64,000 bases of DNA. Source: Balaenoptera acutorostrata (Eukaryota; Chordata; Mammalia; Artiodactyla; Balaenopteridae). The first letter of the stretch is position 1; the number at the start of each line of letters is the position of its first letter. The notes under the pieces are model-generated. The model did no database searches. It was given only the letters and a program-made list of their open reading frames with translations, and was not told where the DNA came from. The stretch lies in contig NC_080069.1 in NCBI RefSeq assembly GCF_949987535.1, positions 48,969,269-49,033,268 on the forward strand, written 5' to 3'. Below, one piece after another: positions 36,661 to 48,497 of the stretch. A program made the position numbers and the translations under genes.

Positions 36661-37509
36661 AGTAAATGAAACAGACATAGGACTTCCTATAATATACTAT
36701 TTTTGACCAAAAAAAATGGGGGTGAGAGGATTGATTCTCCCTTCGAGTAAACTGTACTAGTGGATTTAATATTACATTGACTAGGGGGTAAATATTGACC
36801 CTAGAAACATTCATCTTGATGTTCTCCCAAGTCATTCTCTGTTCTCTAGCATTATCAAAATGGAACACAGCTCTATATAAATGACAATTTCTGGCCATTC
36901 TCAGACAATATCACTAAGCATGAAAATCAGAAATATTGATCTTGTGCTGTATAATGATGTTTCTATTGATGTGAAATCGTTTCTATAAAATTGTAAACTT
37001 ACTGCCCTTACACACATAACTGGTCCTGCCATGGCAGCGCTCAGAAGACACCCACAACTGGGAATGACTTTCTTCGGTAAGCAGGTTCTAATATGATAGT
37101 GCAAGAGTATGGACGCTGGGTTCCTCTGTCTCAGCTTTCCCTGGTTACTGAGGACCAGGAAAGGCTCAATAAGTATGACACGCTTCCTGCCCCCAACACA
37201 GAACTGAGAGGATACAGTGAATGGGTAGGGCTTTGGGCAGGGGCGATGAGAAAAGGATGGAGCAGAAGAAGACTTATGTCCCTAGGAACCAGTCAAAATG
37301 GGAGCACTGAAAACATCTGTTTGAAATTCTAGCACCTACCAACATGTGTGGGGACATTAAATTGACTCAGGTGCCAAACGTGCTTGCTCCGCCACTAACT
37401 TTGGGTGATATCTGTTAAAGATTTGAACAAAGGCACGCAGGCCCCCATATCTCTTCCCACTGCCAGAGTGAGTATATTTATGTCAGTGGGTAAGGGCTAT
37501 TATTCCCCC
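36661..37509. other. Non-coding DNA without recognised features
   Basis: Unique-looking. The chance frames at 36,632-37,332 overlap and resemble nothing known. Confidence 0.4.
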
Positions 37510-37975
37510 AAAAGGCTCTATACTCCTGCAGAATAATGCCTCCGCCACAAAAGGTACGTCCATGTCAAAATCCCTGGAAGCTAAGAATGTTACTTTATTT
37601 GGGAAAAGGGTCTTTGCAGATGTAATTAAGTTAAGGGTCTTGAGATGAGGTCATCCTGGATTACTCAGGTGGTCCTTAAATTCAACGACAAATGACCTTT
37701 AAAAAGACAGTAGAGGAGAAGGTGATGTGGGACTGGAGCGGCAGAGACTGGAGCCATGTGCCCACAAGACAAGGAAGCCAAGAAATGCCAACAGCCATCA
37801 GAAGCTGGAAGAAGCTAGAAGGGATTCTCCCCTAGAGACTCTCAGAGGGGGCGCGGCCCTGTCCACACCCTGATTTGGAGCTTCTGGCCTGCGGAACTGT
37901 GAAAGAAAACATTTCTGTTATTTTAAGCCATCCAGTTAGCGGTAACTTGTTACAGCAGCAACAGATAATACAACT
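37510..37975 (+). mobile_element. MLT1-type solo LTR (MaLR/ERVL)
   Basis: Plus-strand LTR. 'aaaagggtctttgcagatgt', 'aattaagttaagggtcttga', 'gatgaggtcatcctggatta', 'agaagctggaagaagctaga' and the end 'gcagcaacagataatacaa' follow MLT1 consensus order. The length is about 465 bp. No internal retroviral region adjoins it. Confidence 0.7.
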
Positions 37976-38645
37976 CCTAAACCCTTAGAGACAATGCCCA
38001 CCAAGAAGCAGCCAATTCCCTCCTGATTGAAAAATACTCATTCTTTGGTAAACTCTAGGCATTTATTTTGTCTCTGAGTGACAGGTGGAAGTGTATCTCT
38101 TCAGAGAACACAGAAGACAGAGCGTGTACCAGGGACAAGTCATTGCCCCAGCTACCCCATGCACAGACCCTGTGACAGGGTTGTCAGTACACACCTTTTT
38201 ATCCTCCAAACTATTTCATTAAATTAATCATCATACAAGCCTGACGGATCCAAGCACCCCAGAGTAGATGATAACTGGTTTCTACTTATGAAAGGAGCCT
38301 AATTGTTACTGGCAGTTACCAAGCAACACCCTTGAACTCAATTTCACTGAAAATATAACTAACGACCAGGAATTACAGTGCTTCCCTGGCCTTCCCTGCA
38401 TCAGCACTATTCTTTCCCACTTATCTCAGGCAATGCCTCCAGTCTCTGCCCCACTTCTTTCCTCACTCAGCTCACTCTGGTCCTGATCACTCATAGAGAC
38501 CTCTGCATCTGCTGAGTACACAGAAGGGTTCAGCCTTTCTCTCTCCCCTCTCCCTGCCCAACTGGGCCCATGTCTCTTCCACCCCTTCCTCAGCACTGGC
38601 TGAGTCCCACACATCTCCCTCACCCTAGTCCACAACACAGTCTTT
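37976..38645. other. Non-coding DNA without recognised features
   Basis: Nothing recognised. It ends where old L1 sequence begins. Confidence 0.4.
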
Positions 38646-39984
38646 TCAAAAAAGATATATGATCATCAGGGAAATCAAACCAAAACCACAATGAGGTATC
38701 ACCTCACACCCATCACAATGGCTATTATTCAAAGAAAACAAAACAAAACAGAAAATAACAAGTGTTGGCAGACATATGGAGAAATTGAAACCCTTGTGCT
38801 CTATCAGTGGGAATGTAAAATGATGCAGCCACTGTGGAAAACAGTATGGCATTTCCTCAAAAAAACTGAAAACAGAATTACTATAGGATGCAGCAATTAC
38901 ACTATTCAGTATTGAAAGCAAGGTCTCAAAGAGATATTTGGTACACCTATTCTCATAGGAGCGTTTTCATAATAGCTTTCAAAAGGTGAAAGCAACCCAA
39001 GTCTCCATCGATGGATGAATGGATAAACAAAATGTAGTTTATACATACAATGGAATATTACTCAGCCTTAAAAAGAAAGGCATTTCTGACACATGCAACT
39101 ACTCACACGAGCCTTGTACTCATTATGCTAAGTGAAATAAACCAATTATAAAAAGACAAATACTGTAGAATTCCTTTTATATGAGGTATCTAGAGTAATC
39201 AAATTAATAGAAACAACCCACACCTATATGGGTAATTAATCTAGGACAAAGCAGGCAAAAATATACAATGAGAAGACAGCCTCTTCAATAAATGATGTTG
39301 GGAAAACTGGACAGCTACATGCAAAAGAATCAGTCTGGACAACTCTCTTACACCATGCACAAAAATAAATTCAAAATGAATTAAAGACTTAAATGTAAGA
39401 CATGAAACCATAAAACTTCTAGAAGAAAACAGAGGCAGTACTCTCTTTGACATCAGTCTTGGTAATATTTTTTGGAAATTTCTCCTCAGGCAAGGGAAAC
39501 AAAAGCAAAAATAAACTAATGGGTACACATCAAACTAAAAAGCTTTTACACAGCAAAGGAAACTACCAACAAAATGAAAAGGCCACTTACTGAATGGGAG
39601 AAGATATTTGTAAACAATATATCTGATAAGGGATCAATATCTAAAATATACAAAGAAGTCGTACAATTCAACTTCAAAAAAACAAAGAACCTGATTTAAA
39701 AATGGGCAGAGGATCTGAACAGACATTTTTTCCAAAAAAGACATACACATGGCCAACAGGCACATGAAAAGATGTTCAACATTACTAATCATCAGGGAAA
39801 TGCAAATCAAAACCACAATGAGATATCATCTCACACCTGACAGAATGGCTATTATCAAAAAGACAAAATAACAAGTGTTGGCAAAGATATGGAGAAAAGG
39901 GAACCCTCTGCACCGTTGGTGAGAATGTAAATCAGTGCAGCCACTGTGGAAAACAGTATGGAGGTTCCTTAAATATTAAAAAGA

Positions 39985-40305
39985 GGGACGTCCCTGGCGG
40001 CGCAGTGGTTAAGAATCCACCTGCCAATGCAAGGGACATGGGTTTGAGCCCTGGTCTGGGAAGATCCCACATGCTGCAGAGCAACTAAGCCCGTGCACCA
40101 CAACTACTGAGCCTGCACTCTAGAGCCTGCGAGCCACAACTACTGAAGCCTGCACACCCAGAGCCCGTGCTCTGCAACAAGAGAAGCCATGGCACCTCAA
40201 TAAAGAATAGCCCCCGTTCGCTGCAACTAGAGAAAGCCTATGCACAGCAATGAAGACCCAACGCAGCCAAAAATAAATAAATAAATAAATTTATATTTTT
40301 AAAAA
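39985..40305 (+). mobile_element. CHR-type SINE, long form
   Basis: Head GGGACGTCCCTGGCGGCGCAG, B-box region GGTTTGAGCCC, 'gccacaactactgaagcctg' body and an AAATAAAT tail. Ten-base duplications ATTAAAAAGA lie at 39,975-39,984 and 40,306-40,315. It inserted in the ORF2 3' part of the inner L1, in the same orientation. Confidence 0.92.
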
Positions 40306-41182
40306 ATTAAAAAGAAAACTACCATATATCCAACAGTTCCACTCCTGGGTATTTATCTAAAGAAAAGAAAAACACTAATTAGAAAAGATACATGCAGCCC
40401 TACTATGTTCATTGCATCATTATTTGCAATACCCAAGATATGGAAGCAACGTAAGTGCCAATAAATAGATGAATGGATAAGGAAGATGTAGTACATATAT
40501 ACAATGGAACACTACTTAGCCATAAAAAAGGAATGAAATCTTGCCATTTGCAACAACATAGATGGACCTAGAGGGTATTACACTAAGTGAAATAAGTCAG
40601 AGAAAGACAAATACTGTATGATTTCAATTATATGTGGAATCTAAAAAACAAAACAATTAACAAACATAACAAAACAGAAGCAGAGTTAGAGATACAGAGA
40701 ACAAACTGGTGGTTACCAGAAGAGAGGATAGTCATGGGGAGGAAAGAGACAGGTGAGGGAGATGAAGAGGTACAAACTTCCAGTTGCAAAATAAATGAGT
40801 CATGAGTATAAAATGTACAGTGTGGGGAATACAGTCCATAACTAAGTAATATCTTTGTGATATATCATAACTAAATGTATTGTGGTTATTTTGAAATGTA
40901 TAGAAAAAATCACTATGTTGTGTAACAGTGATTAACACAGTGTTGTAGGTCAGACATACGTCAAGAACAAACAAACGTACAAACAAATTCAAAGAAAAAG
41001 AGATCAGATTTGTGGTTACCAGAGGAGGGGGGGTGGGGGGAGGGGGAATTGAATGAAGGTGGTCAAAGGTACAAACTTCCAGTTATAAGATAAACAAGTA
41101 TTAGGGATCTAATGTACAACATGATAAATATAATTAACACTGCTATATGCTACATATAAAAGTTGTTAAGAAAGTAAATCCT

Positions 41183-41214
41183 AAGTTTAGTGATAAAAGA
41201 TTATCACTAAACTT
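41183..41214. repeat. Perfect 14-bp hairpin
   Basis: Arms AAGTTTAGTGATAA (41,183-41,196) and TTATCACTAAACTT (41,201-41,214) pair without mismatch around a 4-nt AAGA loop. It lies in the second half of the inner L1 3' UTR, where the consensus I recall has a different, longer stretch. Confidence 0.97.
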
Positions 41215-41388
41215 CCCGTGATAATCATTTCATGAAGTATGTAAGTCAAATCATTATGCTGTATACTTTAAGCCTATACAGTGCTGTACGTTAATTATAC
41301 CTCAATAAATTAATAGAAACAAAGAGTAGAATGGTGGTTGCCAGGAGCTGGGAGAGTGGGGTGGGGAATGGAGAGTTGTGGTTTAATG

Positions 41389-42007
41389 CAGCGGTCCCCA
41401 ACTTTTTGGCACCAGGGACCGGTTTCATGGAAGACAATTTTTCCATGGATCACGGAGGAGGGCATGGTTTCAGGATGATTTGAGTGCATTACATTTATTG
41501 TGCACTTTATTTCTATTATTATTACACTGTAATATATAATAAAATAATTATACAACTCACCATAATGCAGAATCAGTGGGCCTGTTTTCACTTGCCACTC
41601 ACTGATGGGGTTTCGATATGAGTCTGCAAGCAATTGATTTATTATGGTCTCTGTGCAGTCTAACCTCTCTGCTAATGATAATCTGTATTTGCAGCCGCTC
41701 CCCAGCACTAGCATCACCGCCTCAGCTCCACCTCAGATCATCAGGTATTAGATTCTCATAAGGAGCACATAACTTAGATCCCTCGCATGCACAGTTCACG
41801 GTACGGTTTGCGCTCCTATGAGAATCTAATGCCACCGCTGATCTGACAGGCGGCGGAGCTCAGGCGGTAATGCAAGTGATGGGGAGCGGCTGTAAATACA
41901 GATGAAGCTTCGCTCGCTCGCCCGCCACTCACCTCCTGCTGTGTAGCCTGGTTCCTAACAGGCCCACGAACCGGTACCGGTCCATGCCCGGGGGTTGAGG
42001 ACCCCTG
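41389..42007 (+). mobile_element. MER1-like hAT-Charlie DNA transposon, complete
   Basis: Non-autonomous hAT element of 619 bp with terminal repeats CAGCGGTCCCCAAC and GTTGAGGACCCCTG, and perfect 8-bp duplications GTTTAATG at 41,381-41,388 and 42,008-42,015. The interior has 'ggcaccagggaccggtttca', 'attagattctcataaggagc' and its inverted partner 'gctcctatgagaatctaatg', a long internal stem. The length suggests MER1A rather than the shorter MER1B, from memory. It has no transposase gene. It inserted into the outer L1 3' UTR, which reads continuously when it is removed. Confidence 0.93.
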
Positions 42008-42175
42008 GTTTAATGGGTACAGAGTTTCAGTTTTGCAAGATGAAAAAGTTCTGGAGATTGGGTGCACAACAATGTGAATATACTTAATACTGAACTGTAC
42101 ACTTCATGGTTAAGATGGTAAATTTTATATTATGTGTATTTTACCACAATTAAAAATAAAAATTTAAAAAGATAT

Positions 42176-42932
42176 AAATTACATAGGAAAGTACAGAGAC
42201 TAAAACAACCAAGTTAAACCCAGATTTAAAGCTCCACTCCCACCCTCTGCATTCCTTCCCCTCCATCTCCCAGTGGGTATGTGTCTGGGTCATGCATTAT
42301 TCTTTTACTTTGTTTCTCTCTACCTCCAAACAATATGTACTATCCTGACATATCTCAAAAGCATCTTGAGATGGGAAAAAAGCAAACTGTAAAAGAATGC
42401 TATTAATTTAAAATTTAAAGGCATACAATCCCACAGCAGCTTCAAGCAGAAGGGACTGTGTCCACACTTATAGACTAGACTCTGCTAAAGCATGCTGTTC
42501 TCAGATTTAACTTGCTAAAACATTGGAAATAACCTGTCAGCTTTTTGGTGAGCAGTGTCTTATACCTCATTCAAAGTCCTATATTTGTTCTTACTGGATG
42601 CCCCTCCCATTCAACCTGGCTAAGACCTCAGTCCCCCTCCTAATTCTGGCGTCACCTCCTGGCCTGAGCAACACAGTCATAGACACCTTATCACAGATTC
42701 ACAGATTCAATACCTAGCCCCATGATGCTCCTGCTTGTCTGTTCACGGCCGCAGGTGCCCCAATTCCTGACCTAGCACAGCCTAACAGGTGTGCCCCGGA
42801 GACTTTGGGGATTAACAGATAATTTTGAAAATATGCAGTTTTATTTTAGGCTTATGCTAAAACATATCTTTTTGCATCATGGAAATACATGAATAATTCA
42901 ACTATCAAAGAAAGAATCAAAACACTGAAACT
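42176..42932. other. Non-coding DNA without recognised features
   Basis: No repeat or gene recognised between the L1 nest and the next SINE. Confidence 0.4.
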
Positions 42933-43229
42933 GGGACTTCCCTGGTGGCGCAGTGGTTAAGAATCCACCTGCCAATGCAGGGGACACAGGTCCGGGCCCT
43001 AGTCCGAGAAGATCCCACATGCCACGGAGCAACTAAGCCCATGAGCCATAACTACTGAGCCTGCGTGCCACAACTACTGAAGCCTGCGTGCCTAGAGCCC
43101 GTGCTCTGCAACAAGAGAAGCCACCGCAATGAGAAGCCCGCCCACCGCAATGAAGAACATCTAGAGAAAGCCCACTCAGCAGCAAAGACCCAACACAGCC
43201 AAAAATAAATACATTAATTTAAAAAATAA
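42933..43229 (+). mobile_element. CHR-type SINE with internal deletion
   Basis: Head GGGACTTCCCTGGTGGCGCAG, with the B box mutated to GGTCCGGGCCC and an AAATAAATACATTAAT tail. About 20 bases that other long-form copies have after 'gcaatgaaga' ('gtagcccctgctcgccgc') are missing. No convincing target duplication was found, so the copy is older or the flanks have eroded. Confidence 0.88.
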
Positions 43230-45062
43230 AACATACACAAATATAGAAGTTTAAAAAAAAAGAGATAACTATCAATAGTGTAGAATAGAGCTAAACAAAT
43301 ACTGAAGGAAAATTACTTCTAGATCAGAAGAGAAAAAAGTCCCATTGCTGAACTCATCCAGAGAATGAGTAATGTTTTTGTTATTGTTGTTGTTATTGGG
43401 GTCTAAACAAACCTTTGTCACTTTTGCATTTAAAATAATTAATTAGGTAACAATGTTTAGATTAATTGCAAAATAGGATATTACAGCATACTATATTAAA
43501 TGTACCATTTAATCATCTAGTTGATCAAATTCACTTGAAAAATAACATTTTTCAGTAGTGCATCTTAAACATGTAAAATGATAAGTAGAATGCTAATTGT
43601 CTTCTAAGCATGCACTCTGAAGTACCTGAATAGCTCCCATCATTTGTAGGACCCAGGTGCTCAAAGAAACAATATTCAGTAGTGATAATCAGGAGACGAG
43701 CCTACTTATCTTCCACCAGAGTTATGGCCACATAGAAATAAGGTGTATGAATGCTTTTCCTGGAGAAGAATTATTTTGAATAAAGTGCTGTCACCTAAGT
43801 TAGTAATACCCCAAGCAAGTTTTATGGCTCTGTAAGGAAAGAATTAGCCTACTCATTTGGGAATTTAGTGGTGTTTGGAATGCAGAAAGTGACAATGAGG
43901 TTGGAGATGGGTTGGCTTTGGGGCTTTCTAAATAATAATGAACCTTTTCCAACATGAAGTAATGAAAAAAAATCTGTCCCTAGAGCATAAAATTACCTCA
44001 TAACCCAATTTACATTTCTCCACTCTAAGCACATTTTCTGTGAGTTCCACTTAGAGAGTGAAAGCTGCTGTATGATAATTAATTTAACAAGCACTTGGAA
44101 GACTGAGCTGGCCCGTATACAAGCTGCCCTAGACCAACTATGAATTTGAACTGCACTTTTTATGGTGTTTTTTTCACAATGACATTGTTGAGGCCTTTAA
44201 AATCATACGGACTGCAACTTTACTTTTGTTCTTTTTTTTTTTTTTCATTTGGATTTTTTTCTTGTAATTCTACTTGAATACACAAGCAGTTTGTAAAAAC
44301 TGTTAAGAAATGTGGGAGATAATTGGATCTTGGTATAGCAAAACCAGAAGGGTAATAGGTATTTGCTATTCATCAAAGGGGTCACTTGTTTTTATTTTCT
44401 TTTTCCCGTGTTCAGAAAAGAAACGTGCATATCGCCTGACTTATAATGTACAGTTCATTAGTGGAAAAAGTGCTTTAGAATTAGATCCTTATGCCATTTA
44501 TCATACAGCATTTTCATTCTTAAAGCACTATTTGTAAAAGCAGGTGATAGTCAAGAGATGCAATGAGCAATGTTTGAGCACTATTTCTCTTTTATACCCC
44601 TGCACATGGAATATGGGCAAGCAAATAATGTCACTTTTGAGCAGGAAAATAAATTTGGAGAGAACTAATACTCTGATTTCATAGTAATAAGTTACCTCTC
44701 ATCTATCCATCTAGTTTATTGTTCTATACTAAATGATTTATGCATGTCTGTATGTTTATAATTTATATGAAAATTTGCAAAATCTTAATTATGGTAAAAA
44801 AAAAAGACACTCTGTAATTTCCCAGGCAAGCTACTAAAAAGATGACTATCTCTCTACATATTTTAAGATGAAAAACAGTGACATGATAACTCATTCCTTT
44901 TTATGTTTTTGAAAACAGACTTACTGCCTGTGACTCAGTTACTTGCTCTCACAAAGACAACAACTCATCAAATTCCATTACTTCCATCAAGGCAATACTT
45001 TCTCATCTTTCATAATCAAATTTTAAACTGATGATTAATGCCATGGGTACAATTGCCAGTTT
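43230..45062. other. Repeat-poor non-coding DNA
   Basis: AT-rich unique-looking sequence without recognised repeats. The stretch at 44,030-44,220 is of higher complexity and may be conserved. No supported exon. Confidence 0.4.
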
Positions 45063-45100
45063 AAAATGACGTGTCTAAAAAAAAAAAAAATGACGTGTCT
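45063..45100 (+). mobile_element. Poly(A)-only retroposition footprint
   Basis: A run of 14 A's is bracketed by the direct repeat AAAATGACGTGTCT (45,063-45,076 and 45,087-45,100). Only about ten added A's separate the two copies. The preceding bases give TT/AAAA, the preferred L1 endonuclease site. This is what remains when target-primed reverse transcription stops inside the poly(A) tail. A simple tandem duplication with A-run slippage is the alternative. Confidence 0.8.
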
Positions 45101-45349
45101 GAATTTCTCATCCTTTTCACTTAGCAGTATATGAAATGTTTCTCTAGAAATCTTGGTGCAAGTGGCCTGTTTGTGTCACCTAAAAATGCAGTAACATTCA
45201 AGTTAAGCTTTTCCTTATTAAGATCACCTGATAATGTGCTATATTTGGAGCTTAGCAAAATTCTTCAAAGTCAAATCTATGCACTGATTAAAGGAATTTT
45301 CTTAATTTATTCTTGTTCCTGATGGGAATTTTCTTAGGTTAAATTGTAT
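45101..45349. other. Non-coding DNA without recognised features
   Basis: Short unique-looking stretch with no gene signal. Confidence 0.4.
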
Positions 45350-45475
45350 TCACCATTTACTGAGAATCTTACATGAGCAAGGCACTGTGCTTGGAGGCAA
45401 GGGGCAGACAAAGGTGAACCAGAGAAGCTCCCTGCCCTCAGGAAGCTTAGTCTAGTGAGGAGATAAACTTATGTT
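45350..45475 (-). mobile_element. L2 LINE 3'-end fragment
   Basis: The plus strand has 'atgagcaaggcactgtgctt', 'gaagctccctgccctcagga' and 'agcttagtctagtgaggaga', the reverse of an L2 3' end. Confidence 0.6.
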
Positions 45476-45539
45476 CACCTTCTGTTGATCAAGCAGAAAG
45501 AGCCCACACCTAGTTGTTAGCACACAAAAGTGTTAGCTA

Positions 45540-45770
45540 CAGATCTGCCCTAAACTAAAGGTATGACCTTGAGAAGGTCTCTTTTTTGCCCTCTCAATAT
45601 CTTCATCTGTAAACTAGGAATTGGGAATAGATTTATTCAACAAATGCCAATTGAGTATCTACCATATGATCATAGTGGCCAACATGAATGAGCACGTATA
45701 CATCATCTCTCCTTTAATCCTCAAAGAAATACCATATTCAAGAGGAAAAAACAGACATTCAAAGATGTTA
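45540..45770. mobile_element. MIR/L2-like ancient fragments
   Basis: 'ggtatgaccttgagaaggtc' with 'tcttcatctgtaaactagg' is MIR-like in plus orientation. 'attcaacaaatgccaattga' is L2-like in minus orientation. Both are short and eroded. Confidence 0.4.
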
Positions 45771-46997
45771 AGTAGTTCTAACAGTTTTTTGATGGAGTCT
45801 TTAGGGTTTTCTACATATAATATATCATCTGCAAATAGTGAGAGTTTTACTTCTTCCTTTCCAATTTGGATGCCTTTTATTTCTTTTTCTTGCCTAACTG
45901 CTCTGGCTAGGACTTCTGATACTATGTTGAGCAAAAGTGGTGACGCATCATTGTCTTGTTCCTGATCTGAGAGGAAATGCTTTCAGCTTTTTACCATTTA
46001 ATATGATGTTGGCTGTGAGCTTGTCATATATGGCCTTTATTATGTTGAGGTATGTTCTCTTTATATCCACTTTGTTGAGAGTGTTTATCATAAATGGATA
46101 CTGAATTTTGTCAAATGATTTTTCTGCATATATTGAGATTATCATATGATTTTTATCCTTCATTTTACTAATGTGGTGTATCACATTGACTGATTTGAGA
46201 TGTTGAACCACCCTTGCATCCCTGAAATAAATAAAACTAGATCATGATATATGATCCTTTTAATGTATTGTTGAATTTGGTTTGCTAATATTTTTTTGAG
46301 GATTTTTGCATCTATGTTCATCGGTGATATTGGCCTGTAATTTTCTTTTCTTGCAGCAACCCTGTCTAGGTTTGGTATAAGAGCAATGTTGGCCTTATGA
46401 AATGAGGTGGAAGAGTTCCCTCCTCTTCCATTTTTTTGGAAAGAGTTTGAGAAGAACTGGTATATTAATTCTTTAAATGTTTGGCAAAATTCACCTGTGA
46501 AGCCATCTGGTCCTGGACTTTGTTTGTTGGGAGGTTTTTGATTACTGATTCAATCACCTTACTAGTAATCGATCTGTTCCAATTTTCTATTTATTCATGA
46601 TTCAGTCTTGATAGGTTATATGTTTCTAGAAATTTATTCATTTCTTCTACATTGTCCAGTTTGTTGGCATATAATTGTTCATAGCAATCTCTTATGATCT
46701 TTTGTATTTCTGTGGTATCAGTTGTAACATCTCCTCTTTCATTTCTGATTTTATTTATTTGAGTCCTCTCTCTTCTATTCTTGGTGAGTCTAGCTAAAGA
46801 TTTGTCAATTTTGTTTATCTTTTCAAAGAACCAGCTCCTAGTTTCATTAATCTTCTCTAGTGTCTCTTTAGTCTCTATTTCATTTATTTCTGCTCTAATA
46901 TTTGTTATTTCCTTCCCTGTATTAACTTTGAGTTTCATTTGTTCTTCTTTTTCTAGTTTCTTGAGGTATAAAGTTAGGTTGTTTATTTCAGTCTCTT

Positions 46998-47360
46998 TTT
47001 TTAAATTTATTTTTAAAATGTATTTATTTATTTATGTTTGGCTGTGTTGAGTCTTCGTTGCTGCACACGGGCTTTCTCTAGTTGCAGTGAGCAGGGGCTA
47101 CTCTTTGTTGCGGTGCGTGGGCTTCTCACTGTGGTGGCTTCTCTTGTTGCACAGCACGGGCTCTAGGCACATGGGCTTCAGTAGTTGTGGCACACAGGTT
47201 CAGTAATTGTGGCTCGCGGGCTCTAGAGTGCAGGCTCAGTAGTTGTGGCACACGGGCTGAGTTGCTCCACAGCATGTGGGATCTTCCCGGACCAGGGCTC
47301 GAATCCGTGCCCCCTGCATTGGCAGGCAGATTCTTAACCAGTGCACCACCAGGGAAGCCC
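46998..47360 (-). mobile_element. CHR-type SINE, long form
   Basis: Antisense CHR SINE in the inverted arm of the L1. The plus strand has 'ggctgtgttgagtcttcgtt', the reversed B box GGGCTCGAATCC and the reversed head GCACCACCAGGGAAGCCC. Imperfect duplications of TATTTSAGTCTYTT lie at about 46,984-46,997 and 47,361-47,374. Confidence 0.9.
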
Positions 47361-48125
47361 TATTTGAGTCTTTTCTTGTTTCTTGAGGGAGGCATTTATC
47401 ACTATGAACTTCCCTTTTAGAACTGCTTTTGCTGCATCCCACAAATTTTGATGTATTTCTACCGTTGTTTATTGCAAGGTATTTTTTTACATTTCTCTTT
47501 TGATTTCTTCTTTGACCCATTGGTTTTTCAGCAGCATGTTATATAATCTCCACATACTTGTGGATTTTCCAGTTTTCTTTGTATAATTAATTTCTAGTTT
47601 TGTAACATTGTGGGCAGAAAAGATTTTTGACATAATTTCAACCCTCTTAAATTTATTAAGTCTTTTTGTGGCCTAACATGATCTAGCCTGGAAAATGTTC
47701 TATGCACACTTGAAAAGAATGTGTATTCTGTTGCTTTTGAATGGAATGTTCTATATAGGGTTGTTCAAACATGTCATTTAAGGCTGATGTTTCCTTATAG
47801 ATTTTCTGTGTGAATGATCTATCTATTGACATAAATGGGATATTATAATCTCCTGCTATCATTGCATTGCTATCCATTTCTCCCTTTAAGTCTGTTAATA
47901 TTTGCTTTAAATATTTCGGTGCTCCAATATTAGGTGCATAAAAATTTATAAATATTACATCCTCTTGTTGGATTGACCCCTTTATCATCATGTAATGCCA
48001 TCTTTGTCTCATTATTATTTATTATAACTAATAAATTCAGTAAAGTTGCAGGATACAAAATCAATACACAAAATCTGCTGCATTTCTATACACCAATTAC
48101 AAACTATCATAAAGAGAAATAAAGA

Positions 48126-48451
48126 GGGCTTCCCTGGTGGTGCAGTGGTTAAGAATCTGCCTGCCAATGCAAGGGACATGGGTTCAAGCCCTGGCCCGGG
48201 AAGATCCCCCATACCACGGAGCAACTAAGCCCGTGCGCCACAACTTCTGAGCCTGAGCTCTAGAGCCCGCGAGCCACAACTACTGAGCCCACGTGCCACA
48301 ACTACTGAAGCCTGTGTGCCTAGAGCCCATGCTCCACAACAAGAGAAGCCACGACAATGAGAAGCCCACACACTGCAACGAAGAGTAGTCCCCGCTCACC
48401 GCAACTAGAGAAAGCCCGCGCATAGCAACGAAGACCCAACACAGCCAAAAA

Positions 48452-48482
<31 letters not shown>

Positions 48483-48497
48483 ATTTATTTTTTTAAA
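48126..48497 (+). mobile_element. CHR-type SINE, long form
   Basis: Head GGCTTCCCTGGTGGTGCAG, B box GGTTCAAGCCC, three 'cacaactactga'-like units and an expanded AAATA/TAAA tail (about 48,450-48,485). A perfect 15-bp duplication AAAGAGAAATAAAGA flanks it at 48,111-48,125 and 48,498-48,512, inside ORF2 of the direct L1 arm. Confidence 0.94.

Larger units (their letters stand above)
39217..41306 (+). mobile_element. Inner L1 (L1MA-like) with duplicated 3' UTR
   Basis: 5'-truncated L1 flanked by perfect 16-bp duplications AAATTAATAGAAACAA at 39,201-39,216 and 41,307-41,322, both belonging to the outer L1. It carries broken ORF2 C-terminal sequence, a CHR SINE at 39,985-40,305 and a 3' UTR with two related halves. 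Each half has 'gtggttaccag' and 'gtacaaacttccagtt' (about 40,705-40,970 and 41,000-41,306). As I recall, that 3' UTR duplication belongs to this L1 family's consensus and is not a new event. A perfect hairpin at 41,183-41,214 replaces part of the second half. Confidence 0.85.
38646..42175 (+). mobile_element. Outer L1 (L1M type), split by L1 and a DNA transposon
   Basis: Plus-strand 5'-truncated L1. The left part (38,646-39,200) encodes degraded ORF2 C-terminal text ([31 protein letters not shown]) and the start of the 3' UTR. It stops inside 'aaattaatagaaacaa' and resumes after a younger L1 (39,217-41,306) with 'agtagaatggtggttgcc'. It ends near 42,175 with 'ttttaccacaattaaaaata'. The resumed part is itself split by a MER1-like transposon at 41,389-42,007. 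The frame is broken. Confidence 0.8.

Noticed and set aside
45773..48021. Independent minus-strand L1 next to a separate plus-strand L1
   Set aside because: The two pieces are consecutive ORF2 segments with a seamless overlap at the junction, which fits one 5'-inverted insertion better than two unrelated ones.
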